A stretch of DNA of 64,000 bases. Source: Acetobacter senegalensis (GTDB lineage Bacteria; Pseudomonadota; Alphaproteobacteria; Acetobacterales; Acetobacteraceae). The position numbers were made by a program, and so were the translations under genes. The notes below the pieces were generated by a model that was given only the letters and a program-made list of their open reading frames with translations, had not been told where the DNA came from and did not search any database. Below, one piece after another: positions 8,826-17,445 of the stretch; position 1 is the stretch's first letter; each line of letters starts with the position of its first letter. Location of the stretch: contig NZ_LHZU01000139.1 of the NCBI RefSeq assembly GCF_001580995.1, positions 32,925 to 96,924 of the forward strand, read 5' to 3'.

Positions 8826-10181
8826 ATGCTCCATTTTGCTCCGTACTCGGTGCTTTCCCTTCTGGCACTGACCATCTGTTTCCTGTTGGTCTGTGTTTTT
8901 GAATTTGTTAACGGCTTTCATGATACGGCCAATGCCGTTGCAACGGTTATTTACACGCATTCCCTCAAGCCCAAGCAGGCCGTGCTCTGGTCTGGCCTCA
9001 TGAACTTCATCGGGGTGTTGGCTGGCGGTATCAGCGTGGCTTACGGCCTTGTTGAACTGCTTCCCGCAGACGTACTCTCGCCCCCTAACGGTGACCCCGC
9101 CGTGCCCATGCTGATCGCCTTGTTTGGCACAGCGCTGGCGTGGAACCTGTTTACCTGGTGGTTTGGTATTCCCAATTCCAGTTCACACTGCGTTATTGGC
9201 GCTCTGATTGGTGTGGCGATTGGGGATGCGTTTCTGCATGCCCGTGGACTGGGCAACAGTGTTGACTGGTCCCAGATCTGGAAAGTGCTGCGGGCGCTGG
9301 CAATTTCCCCCATTCTTGGGTTGGTGGGAGCCGGGCTGCTCTACACCCTCATGAAACTGGTGATAAAGGACCCGGAACTGTATCAGCCGCCGCAGGGTGA
9401 AAAGCCGCCGCATAAATTTGTGCGTGGTCTGCTGATCCTGACCTGCACGGGTGTCAGCTTCTCCCACGGCAGCAATGATGGCCAGAAAAGTATCGGCCTG
9501 ATCATGTTGACCATTATCGGTATTCTGCCCGCTACCTTTGCGCTCAGCCCCAATGCGGCACCGCATATTGCCCAGATCGCGCCTCAGGCCGTCATTGCTG
9601 CTCCGCTGATCGACAAGTACGATCATGATGGCCTGCGTGATGAAGCTGTGCTTTCAGCCAACCGTTTGCAGAACACGGACCCTGCAAAGGTTATTCCTTC
9701 CATGCTGCGGGCTGATATTTACGAGGTTATTGCTGGCCTGAAAGCCGTGACCAACAATCCGGATGCCTCTGCTGCTGATAAGAAAACAGCCAAGGATATC
9801 AGTGCTACCCTGCGTCCCACGGTGGAATATGCCCCTTGGTGGGTGCGTCTGCTCAGCGCGCTGTGCCTCGGTCTGGGCACGATGATCGGCTACAAGCGCA
9901 TCGTGCATACGTTGGGTGAGAAAATTGGCAACACCCATCTTACACCGGCACAGGGCGCTTCGGCAGAACTGGTGGGTGCAGGTCTGATCGCCACGGCTGG
10001 TTATACTGGCCTGCCCGTATCAACCACGCACATCATCACGGCTGGTATTGCTGGCACCATGATAGGTTCAGGAAGCGGCATCAACCCGGCCATGCTGACC
10101 AAAATTGCGCTGGCGTGGATTTTCACATTGCCCATTACCATCGCGATTGCAGCTTCTCTGTTTTATGTCATGAGCATGTAA
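8826..10181 (+). CDS. pit: inorganic phosphate transporter, Pit family
   Basis: 451 residues, an integral membrane protein with around ten hydrophobic segments and two copies of the Pit signature: EFVNGFHDTANAVATVIYT near residue 25 and SFSHGSNDGQKSIGLIM near residue 215. Pit proteins import metal-phosphate complexes with protons. A soluble loop of roughly 80 residues lies between the two halves, as in E. coli PitA. The start is uncertain: GTG 8817 and ATG 8826 are in frame and neither has a clear ribosome site; I prefer the ATG. No phoU-like partner lies next to it. A good terminator follows. Confidence 0.93.
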   Translation: MLHFAPYSVLSLLALTICFLLVCVFEFVNGFHDTANAVATVIYTHSLKPKQAVLWSGLMNFIGVLAGGISVAYGLVELLPADVLSPPNGDPAVPMLIALFGTALAWNLFTWWFGIPNSSSHCVIGALIGVAIGDAFLHARGLGNSVDWSQIWKVLRALAISPILGLVGAGLLYTLMKLVIKDPELYQPPQGEKPPHKFVRGLLILTCTGVSFSHGSNDGQKSIGLIMLTIIGILPATFALSPNAAPHIAQIAPQAVIAAPLIDKYDHDGLRDEAVLSANRLQNTDPAKVIPSMLRADIYEVIAGLKAVTNNPDASAADKKTAKDISATLRPTVEYAPWWVRLLSALCLGLGTMIGYKRIVHTLGEKIGNTHLTPAQGASAELVGAGLIATAGYTGLPVSTTHIITAGIAGTMIGSGSGINPAMLTKIALAWIFTLPITIAIAASLFYVMSM

Positions 10182-10221
10182 CAACAGGCGTGCCTGCACA
10201 GGTGCAATGACTGCATTTTGG

Positions 10222-10255
10222 AACCCTGTCTGACTTTGTCAGGCAGGGTTTTTTC
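10222..10255 (+). terminator. rho-independent terminator after pit
   Basis: AACCCTG-TC-TGAC, loop TTT, GTCA-GG-CAGGGTT forms a long stem from 10222 to 10250, followed by further T bases. It is 40 bases after the pit stop. Confidence 0.85.
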
Positions 10256-10601
10256 TTGCCTGTCGCGGTCGTCAGGTTACTGCATTTTAGGGACGGAGGT
10301 TGTTTTGAACGGCGCATTGTTTAGGCACGGGAGGGGCTGAGGCTGAATACGTTGGAATTCCGTTTCGATGGCCCTGTATCGTGCCTTCAAGCTTACCCTT
10401 TGGCTCAAAGCACACCTGCCTGTTCTCACATGCTGATTTTTTAAATGGCCACCACGAGAGGACAAAAGAGGCCCTCACTCCTCCGGCCGACGGGGCTTCC
10501 ATCTCGGTAAGGTGGCGAACAGGTGTGCAGAGGCAAGAAGTCTCAGCAGGTCAAGTGTCCGGAAAAGCGTTCAAATTTGAAAAGCGTGGGCAGAGAGAGC
10601 G
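10256..10601. other. gene-free stretch between pit and ynfA ends
   Basis: Two convergent units end here. Short open frames exist on both strands, but none has a ribosome site or protein-like composition. Nothing else was seen. Confidence 0.4.
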
Positions 10602-10937
10602 TTACGCGCTGCGTGGAGCCAGAAGGATCATCAGGGCGCCCCCCAGGCAGATCAGCGCACCCAGTATTTCCCACCTGTCTGGGCTTCTGCCTTCCACCAG
10701 CCGCATCCACAGCAGGGAAGCGGTGATATAGACACCGCCGTAAGCGGCATAGGCGCGGCCTGCGCTGTCTGACTCAATACGGGTGAGCAGTGTGGCAAAC
10801 AGGATAAGGCTCAACAGCCCCGGAACCAGAAGCCAGACTGAACGGCCTTCCTTGAGCCACAGCCAGACGGCAAAACATCCGGCAATTTCGGCAAAACCTG
10901 CTGCTAGATAAATAATCAGAGGTTTCAGGAGTAGCAT
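10602..10937 (-). CDS. ynfA: YnfA/UPF0060 family small membrane protein
   Basis: 111 residues with four transmembrane helices: [54 protein letters not shown] and [17 protein letters not shown]. The [19 protein letters not shown] and [11 protein letters not shown] blocks are diagnostic of UPF0060. The family is part of the wider small-drug-resistance/DMT fold; its substrate is not established. I chose ATG 10937 over the preceding TTG 10940. It begins 12 bases after the stop of the ABC ATPase gene, so it is probably the last gene of that operon. Confidence 0.93.
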   Translation of the reverse strand: MLLLKPLIIYLAAGFAEIAGCFAVWLWLKEGRSVWLLVPGLLSLILFATLLTRIESDSAGRAYAAYGGVYITASLLWMRLVEGRSPDRWEILGALICLGGALMILLAPRSA

Positions 10938-10949
10938 CAAACCCGTCTT

Positions 10950-11789
10950 TCAGGCTGGAGGGGCGGCAGACGCGCGATAAGCCTGCATGACGTCTTGGGT
11001 CGGACCATCCATATGGATGCGGCCTGCTTCCATCCACACCAGCCGGGTACACCATTTTTCCAGCACATCCAGCGCATGGGAGGTGATGACCAGAATATCG
11101 GTGCCGTTTACCACGGTGGCGAGACGTTCTTCAGCCCGTTTCTGAAAATGGGCATCGCCTGCCATGAACCATTCATCCATCAGCAGGATTTGCGGGGTCA
11201 TGGTGGTGGCAATCCCAAACCCCAGCCGAATGCGCATGCCGGTGGAATAAAGGCGAACCGGCAGATCCAGAAAGGTTTCAAGTTGGGCAAAGGCTTCTAC
11301 ATCCTGCTCCAACTGTTTGATCTGCGCGGTTGTCATCCCCTTGTGGCGGCCCATCAGGGTGATGTTCTCCCGCCCTGTCAGTTCCTGATTCATTCCGGAA
11401 TTGACATCCAGCAGAGCCGCAACCTGACCGTGAATGTGCACATTCGGGGCATCGGGCATGTAGATGCTGGCCAGAACACGCAGCAGGGTGGATTTTCCGG
11501 CCCCGTTATGGCCAATCAGCCCCACGCGTTCCCCTGCGCGGATATGCAGTGAGACATCTTCCAGCGCCTGCACGTAAACCGTGCCGCTTTCCCCTGGCCT
11601 CATCTGCACCTGGCCGCCGGTACGGGGGCCGGTGGCGTGGTTCAGAATGGACTTGCCCCGCTTGAACAGCATTTTCTTGAGGGAACGTGCTCCCCCATGA
11701 AAAATGGGAAAATCAAGGGAGAGGTGATCAATATCAATGCGGGATGTGCCGCGGGGTACGCGCCGCGCCTCAAGAGGAGATGTGCTCAT
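10950..11789 (-). CDS. ABC transporter ATP-binding protein, polysaccharide/O-antigen export type
   Basis: 279 residues from ATG 11789. Walker A is GLIGHNGAGKSTLLRVL, the signature motif is LYSTGMRIRLGFG, and Walker B is QILLMDEWF. The YSTGM form and the KKMLF linker before the ABC core are typical of KpsT/Wzt proteins that power export of capsule, O-antigen or teichoic-type polymers. There is no long C-terminal carbohydrate-binding domain of the Wzt type. The ATG overlaps the stop of the permease gene (ATGA), showing translational coupling. The longer open frame running upstream to 11879 lies inside the permease gene and is not needed. Confidence 0.92.
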   Translation of the reverse strand: MSTSPLEARRVPRGTSRIDIDHLSLDFPIFHGGARSLKKMLFKRGKSILNHATGPRTGGQVQMRPGESGTVYVQALEDVSLHIRAGERVGLIGHNGAGKSTLLRVLASIYMPDAPNVHIHGQVAALLDVNSGMNQELTGRENITLMGRHKGMTTAQIKQLEQDVEAFAQLETFLDLPVRLYSTGMRIRLGFGIATTMTPQILLMDEWFMAGDAHFQKRAEERLATVVNGTDILVITSHALDVLEKWCTRLVWMEAGRIHMDGPTQDVMQAYRASAAPPA

Positions 11790-12676
11790 ACCCAGAATGC
11801 CAGCCTGTTGCGGGAGCGGGAGAATGTGAACAGTGCCAGCAGGCACAGCAGCACGCTGGCGGCAAGGGCGATTATCCATGCCATTCCGCTAGGCAGCTGA
11901 CCCAGAAAGGGCCTGCGCACGATTTCCAGCAGCGAATAGAAGGGGTTCAGATAAAGCCACCATGCTGCAGCGCCAATCTGCTTGGGCTCCCAAATGATGG
12001 GTGTCACGTAAAACAGGATCTGAAGAAGGCTGCCCACAATAGGTGGAATATCCCGAAAGCGTGCGCAGACTGAGCCCAGAAGCAGGCAGAACGCCACACA
12101 GTCCAGAAGCCATAAGGCAAGGGCCGGGAGGGAAAGGAGCATGGTGACACCCGGCCAGACCCCCATCATGATGAAGACCCCCACCGGCACAACAACAGTA
12201 TAGCTGAACATGATGCCGCAGCGGATGGTGGTGCGCAAAGCCTGCACGGTATACGGCATTGTGACAGAGCGCAGTGTATTGGCTGCGTTGGTGAACGTAT
12301 TGCAGCTTTCCTGAATAAGTGTGGAGAGCCCATTCTGCCACAGAATCAGCGAAATTGAGATGTAGGGCAGGTAATCGTGAATGTTTAGATGAAAAAGCTG
12401 GGAATAGATAACCCCCATGGCACCAACCATAACCGCTGTTGTAAGCGTGAGCCAGAAAGGCCCGAAGGTTGAGCCGCTATATTGCAGCCGGACATCCAGC
12501 CACCCCAGCGTTGTTGCCAGACGCCACAGAGCACATGCATCTGCGATATCCTGGCAGGCAAGCAGAATGCGGGATTTTTTCACGCCCCATTTCTCCGGTT
12601 CTCCAGAGTTGTGTGGGGCAGGGGCAGAAAGATCTGCTCCGAATGTCTGCTCAGGGGGGGAGGAACTGACCATCAT
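11786..12676 (-). CDS. ABC-2 type polysaccharide export permease
   Basis: 296 residues. A soluble N-terminal stretch of about 50 residues is followed by six hydrophobic segments, starting at GPFWLTLTTAVMVGAMGVIYSQLF. The LGWLDVRLQYSGSTFGPFW entry and the RDIPPIVGSLLQILFYVTPIIW segment are typical of KpsM/Wzm permeases. With the ATPase downstream (4-base overlap) it forms a complete inner-membrane exporter. No glycosyltransferase, wzx/wzy or export partner is adjacent, so the polymer is unknown. Two ATGs (12676 and 12673) are equally possible starts. Confidence 0.92.
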   Translation of the reverse strand: MMVSSSPPEQTFGADLSAPAPHNSGEPEKWGVKKSRILLACQDIADACALWRLATTLGWLDVRLQYSGSTFGPFWLTLTTAVMVGAMGVIYSQLFHLNIHDYLPYISISLILWQNGLSTLIQESCNTFTNAANTLRSVTMPYTVQALRTTIRCGIMFSYTVVVPVGVFIMMGVWPGVTMLLSLPALALWLLDCVAFCLLLGSVCARFRDIPPIVGSLLQILFYVTPIIWEPKQIGAAAWWLYLNPFYSLLEIVRRPFLGQLPSGMAWIIALAASVLLCLLALFTFSRSRNRLAFWV

Positions 12677-12868
12677 GCCTTCTCGCCTATCCGATCAGGC
12701 TTGTGCCTGCAACTCTCGGCTCTTACGCCCTATGCTCTGTGCGCATGACGTGTTGCATGGAAAAGAATGGCGTTATAAACATTTAAAAAAGATTTTTTCC
12801 AAACACTTTCAGGAGGGTTTCCGGGTCGGCCGGTGCTCCTCGTCTTTCAGGCAGGGCGGATATAATCC

Positions 12869-14293
12869 ATGACATCCAGGCCATCTTTCTGTTCCGGCGC
12901 TTTTCTGGCCCGGCGCAGTGGCAGAATGCTGCGTCGTGTTCTCAGCACATCTCCAGCACTTGGGCTTCTGGCCTTGCTGGCGGCGTGCGCGGGCCAGCCT
13001 CGCCCTGGTGATGCTCCGTCCATGCCAGTAGCCGAGGAAGCTGCCCAATACCGGGCGCATGCACGGTCCTATTATGCGCCGCCCGGGCCGCCGGAAGACC
13101 CGTGGGGGCCGTATATTCAGGAGGCCGCCAAACGGTTTGACGTGCCGGAAGCCTGGGTTCGGGCTGTAATGCAGCAGGAATCAGGAGGTCGCCTGTTCCA
13201 TAACGGTCAGTTTGTTACATCGGTTCCCGGTGCCATGGGGCTGATGCAGTTGATGCCGCCCACCTATGATGAAATGCGTTACGCCTACAATCTGGGGGAT
13301 GACCCCTATGAACCGCATGACAACATCATGGCGGGAACGGCTTATCTGCGGCAGATGTATGATATCTACGGGTCTCCCGGTTTTCTGGCCGCCTACAATG
13401 CGGGACCGGGGCGGCTTGAAGATTTTTTGACGCGCAACCGCACTCTGCCGCGTGAGACCCGCAATTATGTGGCCTCCATCGGGCGCAAGATTGTCGGGAT
13501 TTCTCCGTCCAATCGGTCTCAGGCAGATATTCTGGTCGCCAGCCACGATTCCATGGCCCTTGCCTATCAGCCTGTGCAGACCAATCCTGAAACAAGTGCC
13601 GTGCGCACGGCATGGGCCCGCCGACAGGGTGGAAGTGCTGCCAGCACGCAGCCAGTACAGGTGGCTGAAGCCGCCAGTGATGGTAATCCGCCTGTAACGC
13701 CTTCCTATGGGGCGGACTGGCATCCAGTTGGGCATTCGGGGTCCAGCATTGCAGCAGCCACTGCCCGGAATGATGTAAGCGCCGCATGGGCCAAACGGCT
13801 GGGAGCGGGCGCAGCCGCAACAGAGTCCGAGCCGGTTCAGGTGGCTCAGGCGGTCGATTCTTCCGAACCTGTCGATAACCCCATTGCGGACCCTGAGCAG
13901 GAAGAGGCGGTCCCAGCGCATGTTGTGCGCGTAGCAGCTTCTACGCCGGCGCCTTCTGCCCAGCAAAGCAGCCATAATTTTCATCTGGTCACGCCAGCCA
14001 TGGCCGAACCGGCTCCTTTGCTGACCCGCAAAGCCCGTACAGTCGCGGCGCGGGACTGGGCCATTCAGGTGGGCGCATTCGGGTCAGCATCCATGGCTCA
14101 GCAGGCCACAGGGCAGGCGAGAACGCGTGCAAACGCCTCGCTCTCTGGGGCCAAGGCGCAGGTAGCGGCGGTGCAGGTGAACAAAAGCCGTCTTTATCGC
14201 GCGCGGCTCACAAATCTTTCGCATGAAGATGCGGTTGCGGCGTGTCGTCGTCTAAGCGGGTGTGTGGTGGTTTCTCCGTCTTCCCGGTCCTGA
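12869..14293 (+). CDS. lipoprotein lytic transglycosylase with C-terminal SPOR domain
   Basis: 474 residues. An N-terminal signal ends in the lipobox LLAAC (Cys about 40). A family-1 SLT domain covers about residues 75-200, with catalytic Glu about 104 in MQQESGG, then GAMGLMQLMPPTY and FLAAYNAGPGR. A long low-complexity linker rich in Ala, Gln and Val follows. The end (about 392-472) is a SPOR domain (DWAIQVGAFGSASMAQQATG), which binds glycan strands lacking stem peptides at division sites. It should cleave peptidoglycan in the periplasm. A close paralogue lies at 23520-24908. ATG 12869 is used; ATG 12926 would also leave a signal peptide. Confidence 0.9.
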   Translation: MTSRPSFCSGAFLARRSGRMLRRVLSTSPALGLLALLAACAGQPRPGDAPSMPVAEEAAQYRAHARSYYAPPGPPEDPWGPYIQEAAKRFDVPEAWVRAVMQQESGGRLFHNGQFVTSVPGAMGLMQLMPPTYDEMRYAYNLGDDPYEPHDNIMAGTAYLRQMYDIYGSPGFLAAYNAGPGRLEDFLTRNRTLPRETRNYVASIGRKIVGISPSNRSQADILVASHDSMALAYQPVQTNPETSAVRTAWARRQGGSAASTQPVQVAEAASDGNPPVTPSYGADWHPVGHSGSSIAAATARNDVSAAWAKRLGAGAAATESEPVQVAQAVDSSEPVDNPIADPEQEEAVPAHVVRVAASTPAPSAQQSSHNFHLVTPAMAEPAPLLTRKARTVAARDWAIQVGAFGSASMAQQATGQARTRANASLSGAKAQVAAVQVNKSRLYRARLTNLSHEDAVAACRRLSGCVVVSPSSRS

Positions 14294-14391
14294 ACTTTCT
14301 CGGGCCGGTTTGAAGAAGAGAGGCAGAGCGAAAAGCCAACGCCCCTTACGGTGTTTAAAGAGATACCTACCTTTTAGGTCAGACTTCTTGA

Positions 14392-14423
14392 AAAGCCTGT
14401 CAGATCACCTGACAGGCTTTTTT
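14392..14423 (+). terminator. rho-independent terminator after the transglycosylase gene
   Basis: A perfect 12-bp stem, AAAGCCTGTCAG, loop ATCAC, CTGACAGGCTTT, runs into a T tract. It lies about 100 bases after the stop. Confidence 0.9.
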
Positions 14424-14592
14424 ATGGCCCTGCACCGATCAAGTGGACCGACCCGATGACTTATTCCATTTTTTGGGAATGGAGCATGGCTCAAGCGGAG
14501 CAAGGGGAGATGCCGGACAGGAAATATCGCTTGCCAAGGGCGAGGGGGCAGCAACGGCAGCCTTGATGAGGGCAAACTGCCGGGAACGCCAC

Positions 14593-14626
14593 CTGTGGAG
14601 CATGGTGGCGGCTTTATGCTCCACAG
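14593..14626. repeat. 11-bp perfect inverted repeat in an intergenic stretch
   Basis: CTGTGGAGCAT and ATGCTCCACAG are separated by 12 bases. It sits just beyond the 3' end of the minus-strand lipoprotein gene (stop at 14650). Reading on the minus strand no T tract follows, so it is not a standard terminator. The rest of 14424-14649 shows no supported gene. Confidence 0.5.
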
Positions 14627-14649
14627 TTCGACCGTGACGAGTGAGAGTC

Positions 14650-15591
14650 TTATTTCTTGTCCTGATTTTTGGATTTTGGAGTTCCTGCTGGCAAGGGCGC
14701 GTTTTCCCTGCCTGAATAGCGGTCAATAATCTGGTCCACCGCAGCCGCGGCTTCCTGCGCGGCCACAACCGCGACATCGCCCCAATACTGGTCTAGAGAA
14801 TGAGCATCAATATCATGCAACTGGGTGGCGGCACCGGCTTCCTTGCCTGCTTTATCCAGAACCTGCCACACAATCTCAATGTGATCTTGCGGGTGGCCTG
14901 TGGTGCCTGTGGGGCCAGGTGTGAGCTTGACGTGTCCCTTCACCGTGAAATCCGCATTTTCAGGTGAGTTCTGCAACGTGTCTGGCGTATTGCGGAAGGA
15001 TGCGGCGAACGCGCGGGAGAGGGAGATATCACCATCCCCCGGTGCGCCGGTAACTCCGGTAAAATAAACCCGTGCGGCACGATGCTTCAGGCTATGCGGG
15101 TCTTTTTCCATGTCGTCCGCCTGAATGCCGGTCAAAACAGAAGCAATGCGGGGGGCGGCATCCGCTGCCACAAGGTTCAGCATCTGGGCATCGGCTGTTG
15201 ACCATTGTTGCGCGGGCACAGGTGCGCCTTCCTGCGTCGCGCGGATCTCGTTTTTGGGCGTCATGACCATATAAACAGGTACAACTTGATCGCCGCGCAT
15301 TTCCGCCCGCACTTTTAGCCACCAGTCCCCCTTGCGTACCGGCTGGGCCATGGCGGGAATGGTCTGTTGCAGCAGTTCTGTTGCCAGATCCTTGGCCCAC
15401 ACCTGCGCGCCATCATTGGGGAGAAGAGAGTCCGCAGGGGTAGGAATATCCAGGCGGGAAGGCGGAGCATTCGCCGCAAGCTGCTTGGCTTCTTTCCCCG
15501 GGTTGGAAAACGGATGAGGGACATCCAGACAGCCAGCCAGCAGAAGCAGAGCCGAGAGAGGAAGGGCTGTCTGACGCAAGAAAGATGTCAT
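14650..15591 (-). CDS. putative lipoprotein of unknown function
   Basis: 313 residues. The signal peptide ends in LLLAGC (lipobox), so the mature protein should be lipid-anchored. No catalytic motif or family is recognised; the body is soluble with a lysine-rich end. Its ATG overlaps the pgeF stop by four bases (ATGA), making it the last gene of an lgt - midA-like - pgeF - lipoprotein unit, in which lgt encodes the enzyme that would lipidate it. A role in the envelope is inferred from this context only. Confidence 0.8.
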   Translation of the reverse strand: MTSFLRQTALPLSALLLLAGCLDVPHPFSNPGKEAKQLAANAPPSRLDIPTPADSLLPNDGAQVWAKDLATELLQQTIPAMAQPVRKGDWWLKVRAEMRGDQVVPVYMVMTPKNEIRATQEGAPVPAQQWSTADAQMLNLVAADAAPRIASVLTGIQADDMEKDPHSLKHRAARVYFTGVTGAPGDGDISLSRAFAASFRNTPDTLQNSPENADFTVKGHVKLTPGPTGTTGHPQDHIEIVWQVLDKAGKEAGAATQLHDIDAHSLDQYWGDVAVVAAQEAAAAVDQIIDRYSGRENAPLPAGTPKSKNQDKK

Positions 15592-16409
15592 CCGTTCAGG
15601 ACTCCTGGTGCAATAACGGAAATCTGGTGGCCGATAGGCCCGCCACCAGCCAGTGTACGTCTCCGATGGCTGAAAAAGCGTTTGTCATCACGCATCGTAT
15701 CAACACCCAGAGCTACGGCATGGCCAATGCCTGCACGTTCAAGCCGGAACACGCACCATCCGGCCAGGTCAAACTGGTAATGGTTAGGGCGTTGGCCCGG
15801 TGCAAAAAAACGAGCAGCCTGTGGGTCAGCGGAGACAATGGCGTGGTGCATGTCCTCGCCTGTTTCATAGCTTTCCTGTGCAATACAGGGGCCAACTACG
15901 GCCCGTATGTCTGCCGGGGTTGCGCCCAGATCCTGCATGGCGTTCAGGGTTGCTTCAAGAACTCCGGCCAATGCACCACGCCATCCGGCATGGGCAGCCC
16001 CCACCACACGGCCATCGGCCGAGGCAAACAGCACGGGAGCGCAATCTGCGGTTATGGTGCCTAGCGCAACATCCGGGCGTGTGGTGACCATGGCATCAGC
16101 TTCTTCTCCCGCTCCAAACGGCCAGGGCTCAGTTACCGTGATAACGCGCTTGCCGTGAACCTGCGTAACGCCGAGCAGATTGTCTGCGGATACGCCGATC
16201 CACTGCGCAACACGGCGGCGGTTTTCCGCCAGATTGGCCGGATCATCCCCCGCGCGGGTTGAACAGTTAAGGCTGGCGTAGGGGCCGGTGGAGACCCCGC
16301 CTTCACGCGTAAAAAACCCGTGCCGCGTGCCGGACAGCAAGGGGCTGGTTAAAGGAGAAGGCTTAGTGCCAAAAGGCTGAGAGGTGCTGGGGCGGATGCC
16401 GGAGGTCAT
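15588..16409 (-). CDS. pgeF: peptidoglycan editing factor PgeF (YfiH / laccase-domain family)
   Basis: 273 residues. The family's metal-site motifs are present: TQVHGKRV, TADCAPVLFA, AHAGWRGALAGVLEAT and VGPCIAQESYE. YfiH proteins were long called multicopper polyphenol oxidases. E. coli PgeF is known to remove misplaced L-Ser from cell-wall precursors, so this name is now preferred. It overlaps both neighbours by four bases (midA-like upstream, lipoprotein downstream), so it is translated from a polycistronic message. Confidence 0.92.
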   Translation of the reverse strand: MTSGIRPSTSQPFGTKPSPLTSPLLSGTRHGFFTREGGVSTGPYASLNCSTRAGDDPANLAENRRRVAQWIGVSADNLLGVTQVHGKRVITVTEPWPFGAGEEADAMVTTRPDVALGTITADCAPVLFASADGRVVGAAHAGWRGALAGVLEATLNAMQDLGATPADIRAVVGPCIAQESYETGEDMHHAIVSADPQAARFFAPGQRPNHYQFDLAGWCVFRLERAGIGHAVALGVDTMRDDKRFFSHRRRTLAGGGPIGHQISVIAPGVLNG

Positions 16410-17434
16410 GCAGCCGGTCCTTTCATAAAGCCGGGAGGCGCAGGCAGGGTGGGGCTGGTGAGCGCCAGAACGCGGAAAAGGTGCCCCATTTTTTCCGGTG
16501 CCGCCAAGCGTTGAGCACCACTGCGGAGCATGGCGGCGTCTTCCTCGCTGGCATGGGTTGCAAGCTGTTCGGTCCGTTCCATCAGTCCTAGAGCACGTAA
16601 AAACGTCCCTTGTGTGACCGCCCCGTAAGTTTGAGCACCTGCTTGCCGTGCTTGTGCGGCAAAAGCTGTGAAATCAACATGGGCGGTCAGGTCGGCTTCC
16701 CCGGCGGCTTCAAGGGGGTGGGCCGGCCGAGCATGCCGCAATGCCTGCAAGGAGTCTCCGGTCAGGCTGGAAGAATGGCCGTAATCAAGAAACAGAGCTG
16801 CTCCCGGTGTGTGGCAGAAGCGCTGGCCGAGCATCTGGGCCACGGCGAGGGCAGGTTCACAAACCTCCACCACGCTGTTGTCTTCCAATGTTCGGCCATC
16901 TGGCAGAACTGGTGGGGCGCAGGGAGCCAGGCAGAACGATGCACCTTGTACATAGCGTTCCTGCCAGCCGTCCTTTGGGGTGTGTTCAAACTGGCGGATG
17001 GGGAGGGCATCGAGAAATTCATTGGCCAGCAGGATCATCGGTCCGTCAGGCAGGCTTTCCAGCGTGTCATGCCAGGTGGGGTGCGTGTAGCGTGCCAGGG
17101 CGGTCTGCTGAGCTTTTCGCATCAGCGGCGAGGTTTCAATCAGATGCACCTCAAGGGACTGGGCAAAAGCTGGCACCTGCTTGGAAATCAACCGCAGGGC
17201 ATCCGCCATCAAGGTGCCGCGCCCGGGTCCTGCTTCTGCAAGAATGATGCGGTTCGGGCGGCCCATGCTAACCCAGACCATGGCGGCCCATGCCCCCAGA
17301 AGTTCCCCGAAGACCTGCGAGATTTCAGGCGCAGTGATGAAGTCCGATAGCAAGGGGTGCGTTGCGTAATAGCGGGCATTGGCGCGCGCCATGAACACAT
17401 CCAGCCGTTCGGCTTCGGGGGGGAGGGGAGGCAT
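16406..17434 (-). CDS. MidA/NDUFAF7-family SAM-dependent methyltransferase
   Basis: 342 residues. The N-terminal block has YYATHPLLSDFITAPEISQVFGELLG and then the SAM-binding LAEAGPGRGTLMADALR, both characteristic of COG1565. The mitochondrial member NDUFAF7 methylates an arginine of a complex I subunit; bacterial targets are not well defined. It starts 11 bases after the lgt stop and overlaps pgeF by four bases. The pairing with lgt and pgeF is common in alphaproteobacteria. Confidence 0.9.
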   Translation of the reverse strand: MPPLPPEAERLDVFMARANARYYATHPLLSDFITAPEISQVFGELLGAWAAMVWVSMGRPNRIILAEAGPGRGTLMADALRLISKQVPAFAQSLEVHLIETSPLMRKAQQTALARYTHPTWHDTLESLPDGPMILLANEFLDALPIRQFEHTPKDGWQERYVQGASFCLAPCAPPVLPDGRTLEDNSVVEVCEPALAVAQMLGQRFCHTPGAALFLDYGHSSSLTGDSLQALRHARPAHPLEAAGEADLTAHVDFTAFAAQARQAGAQTYGAVTQGTFLRALGLMERTEQLATHASEEDAAMLRSGAQRLAAPEKMGHLFRVLALTSPTLPAPPGFMKGPAA

Positions 17435-17445
17435 GGTTCGCAGTC

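Noticed and set aside
14440..14649. Insertion sequence remnant
   Set aside because: Only an 11-bp inverted repeat is present; no transposase motif or target duplication was seen.
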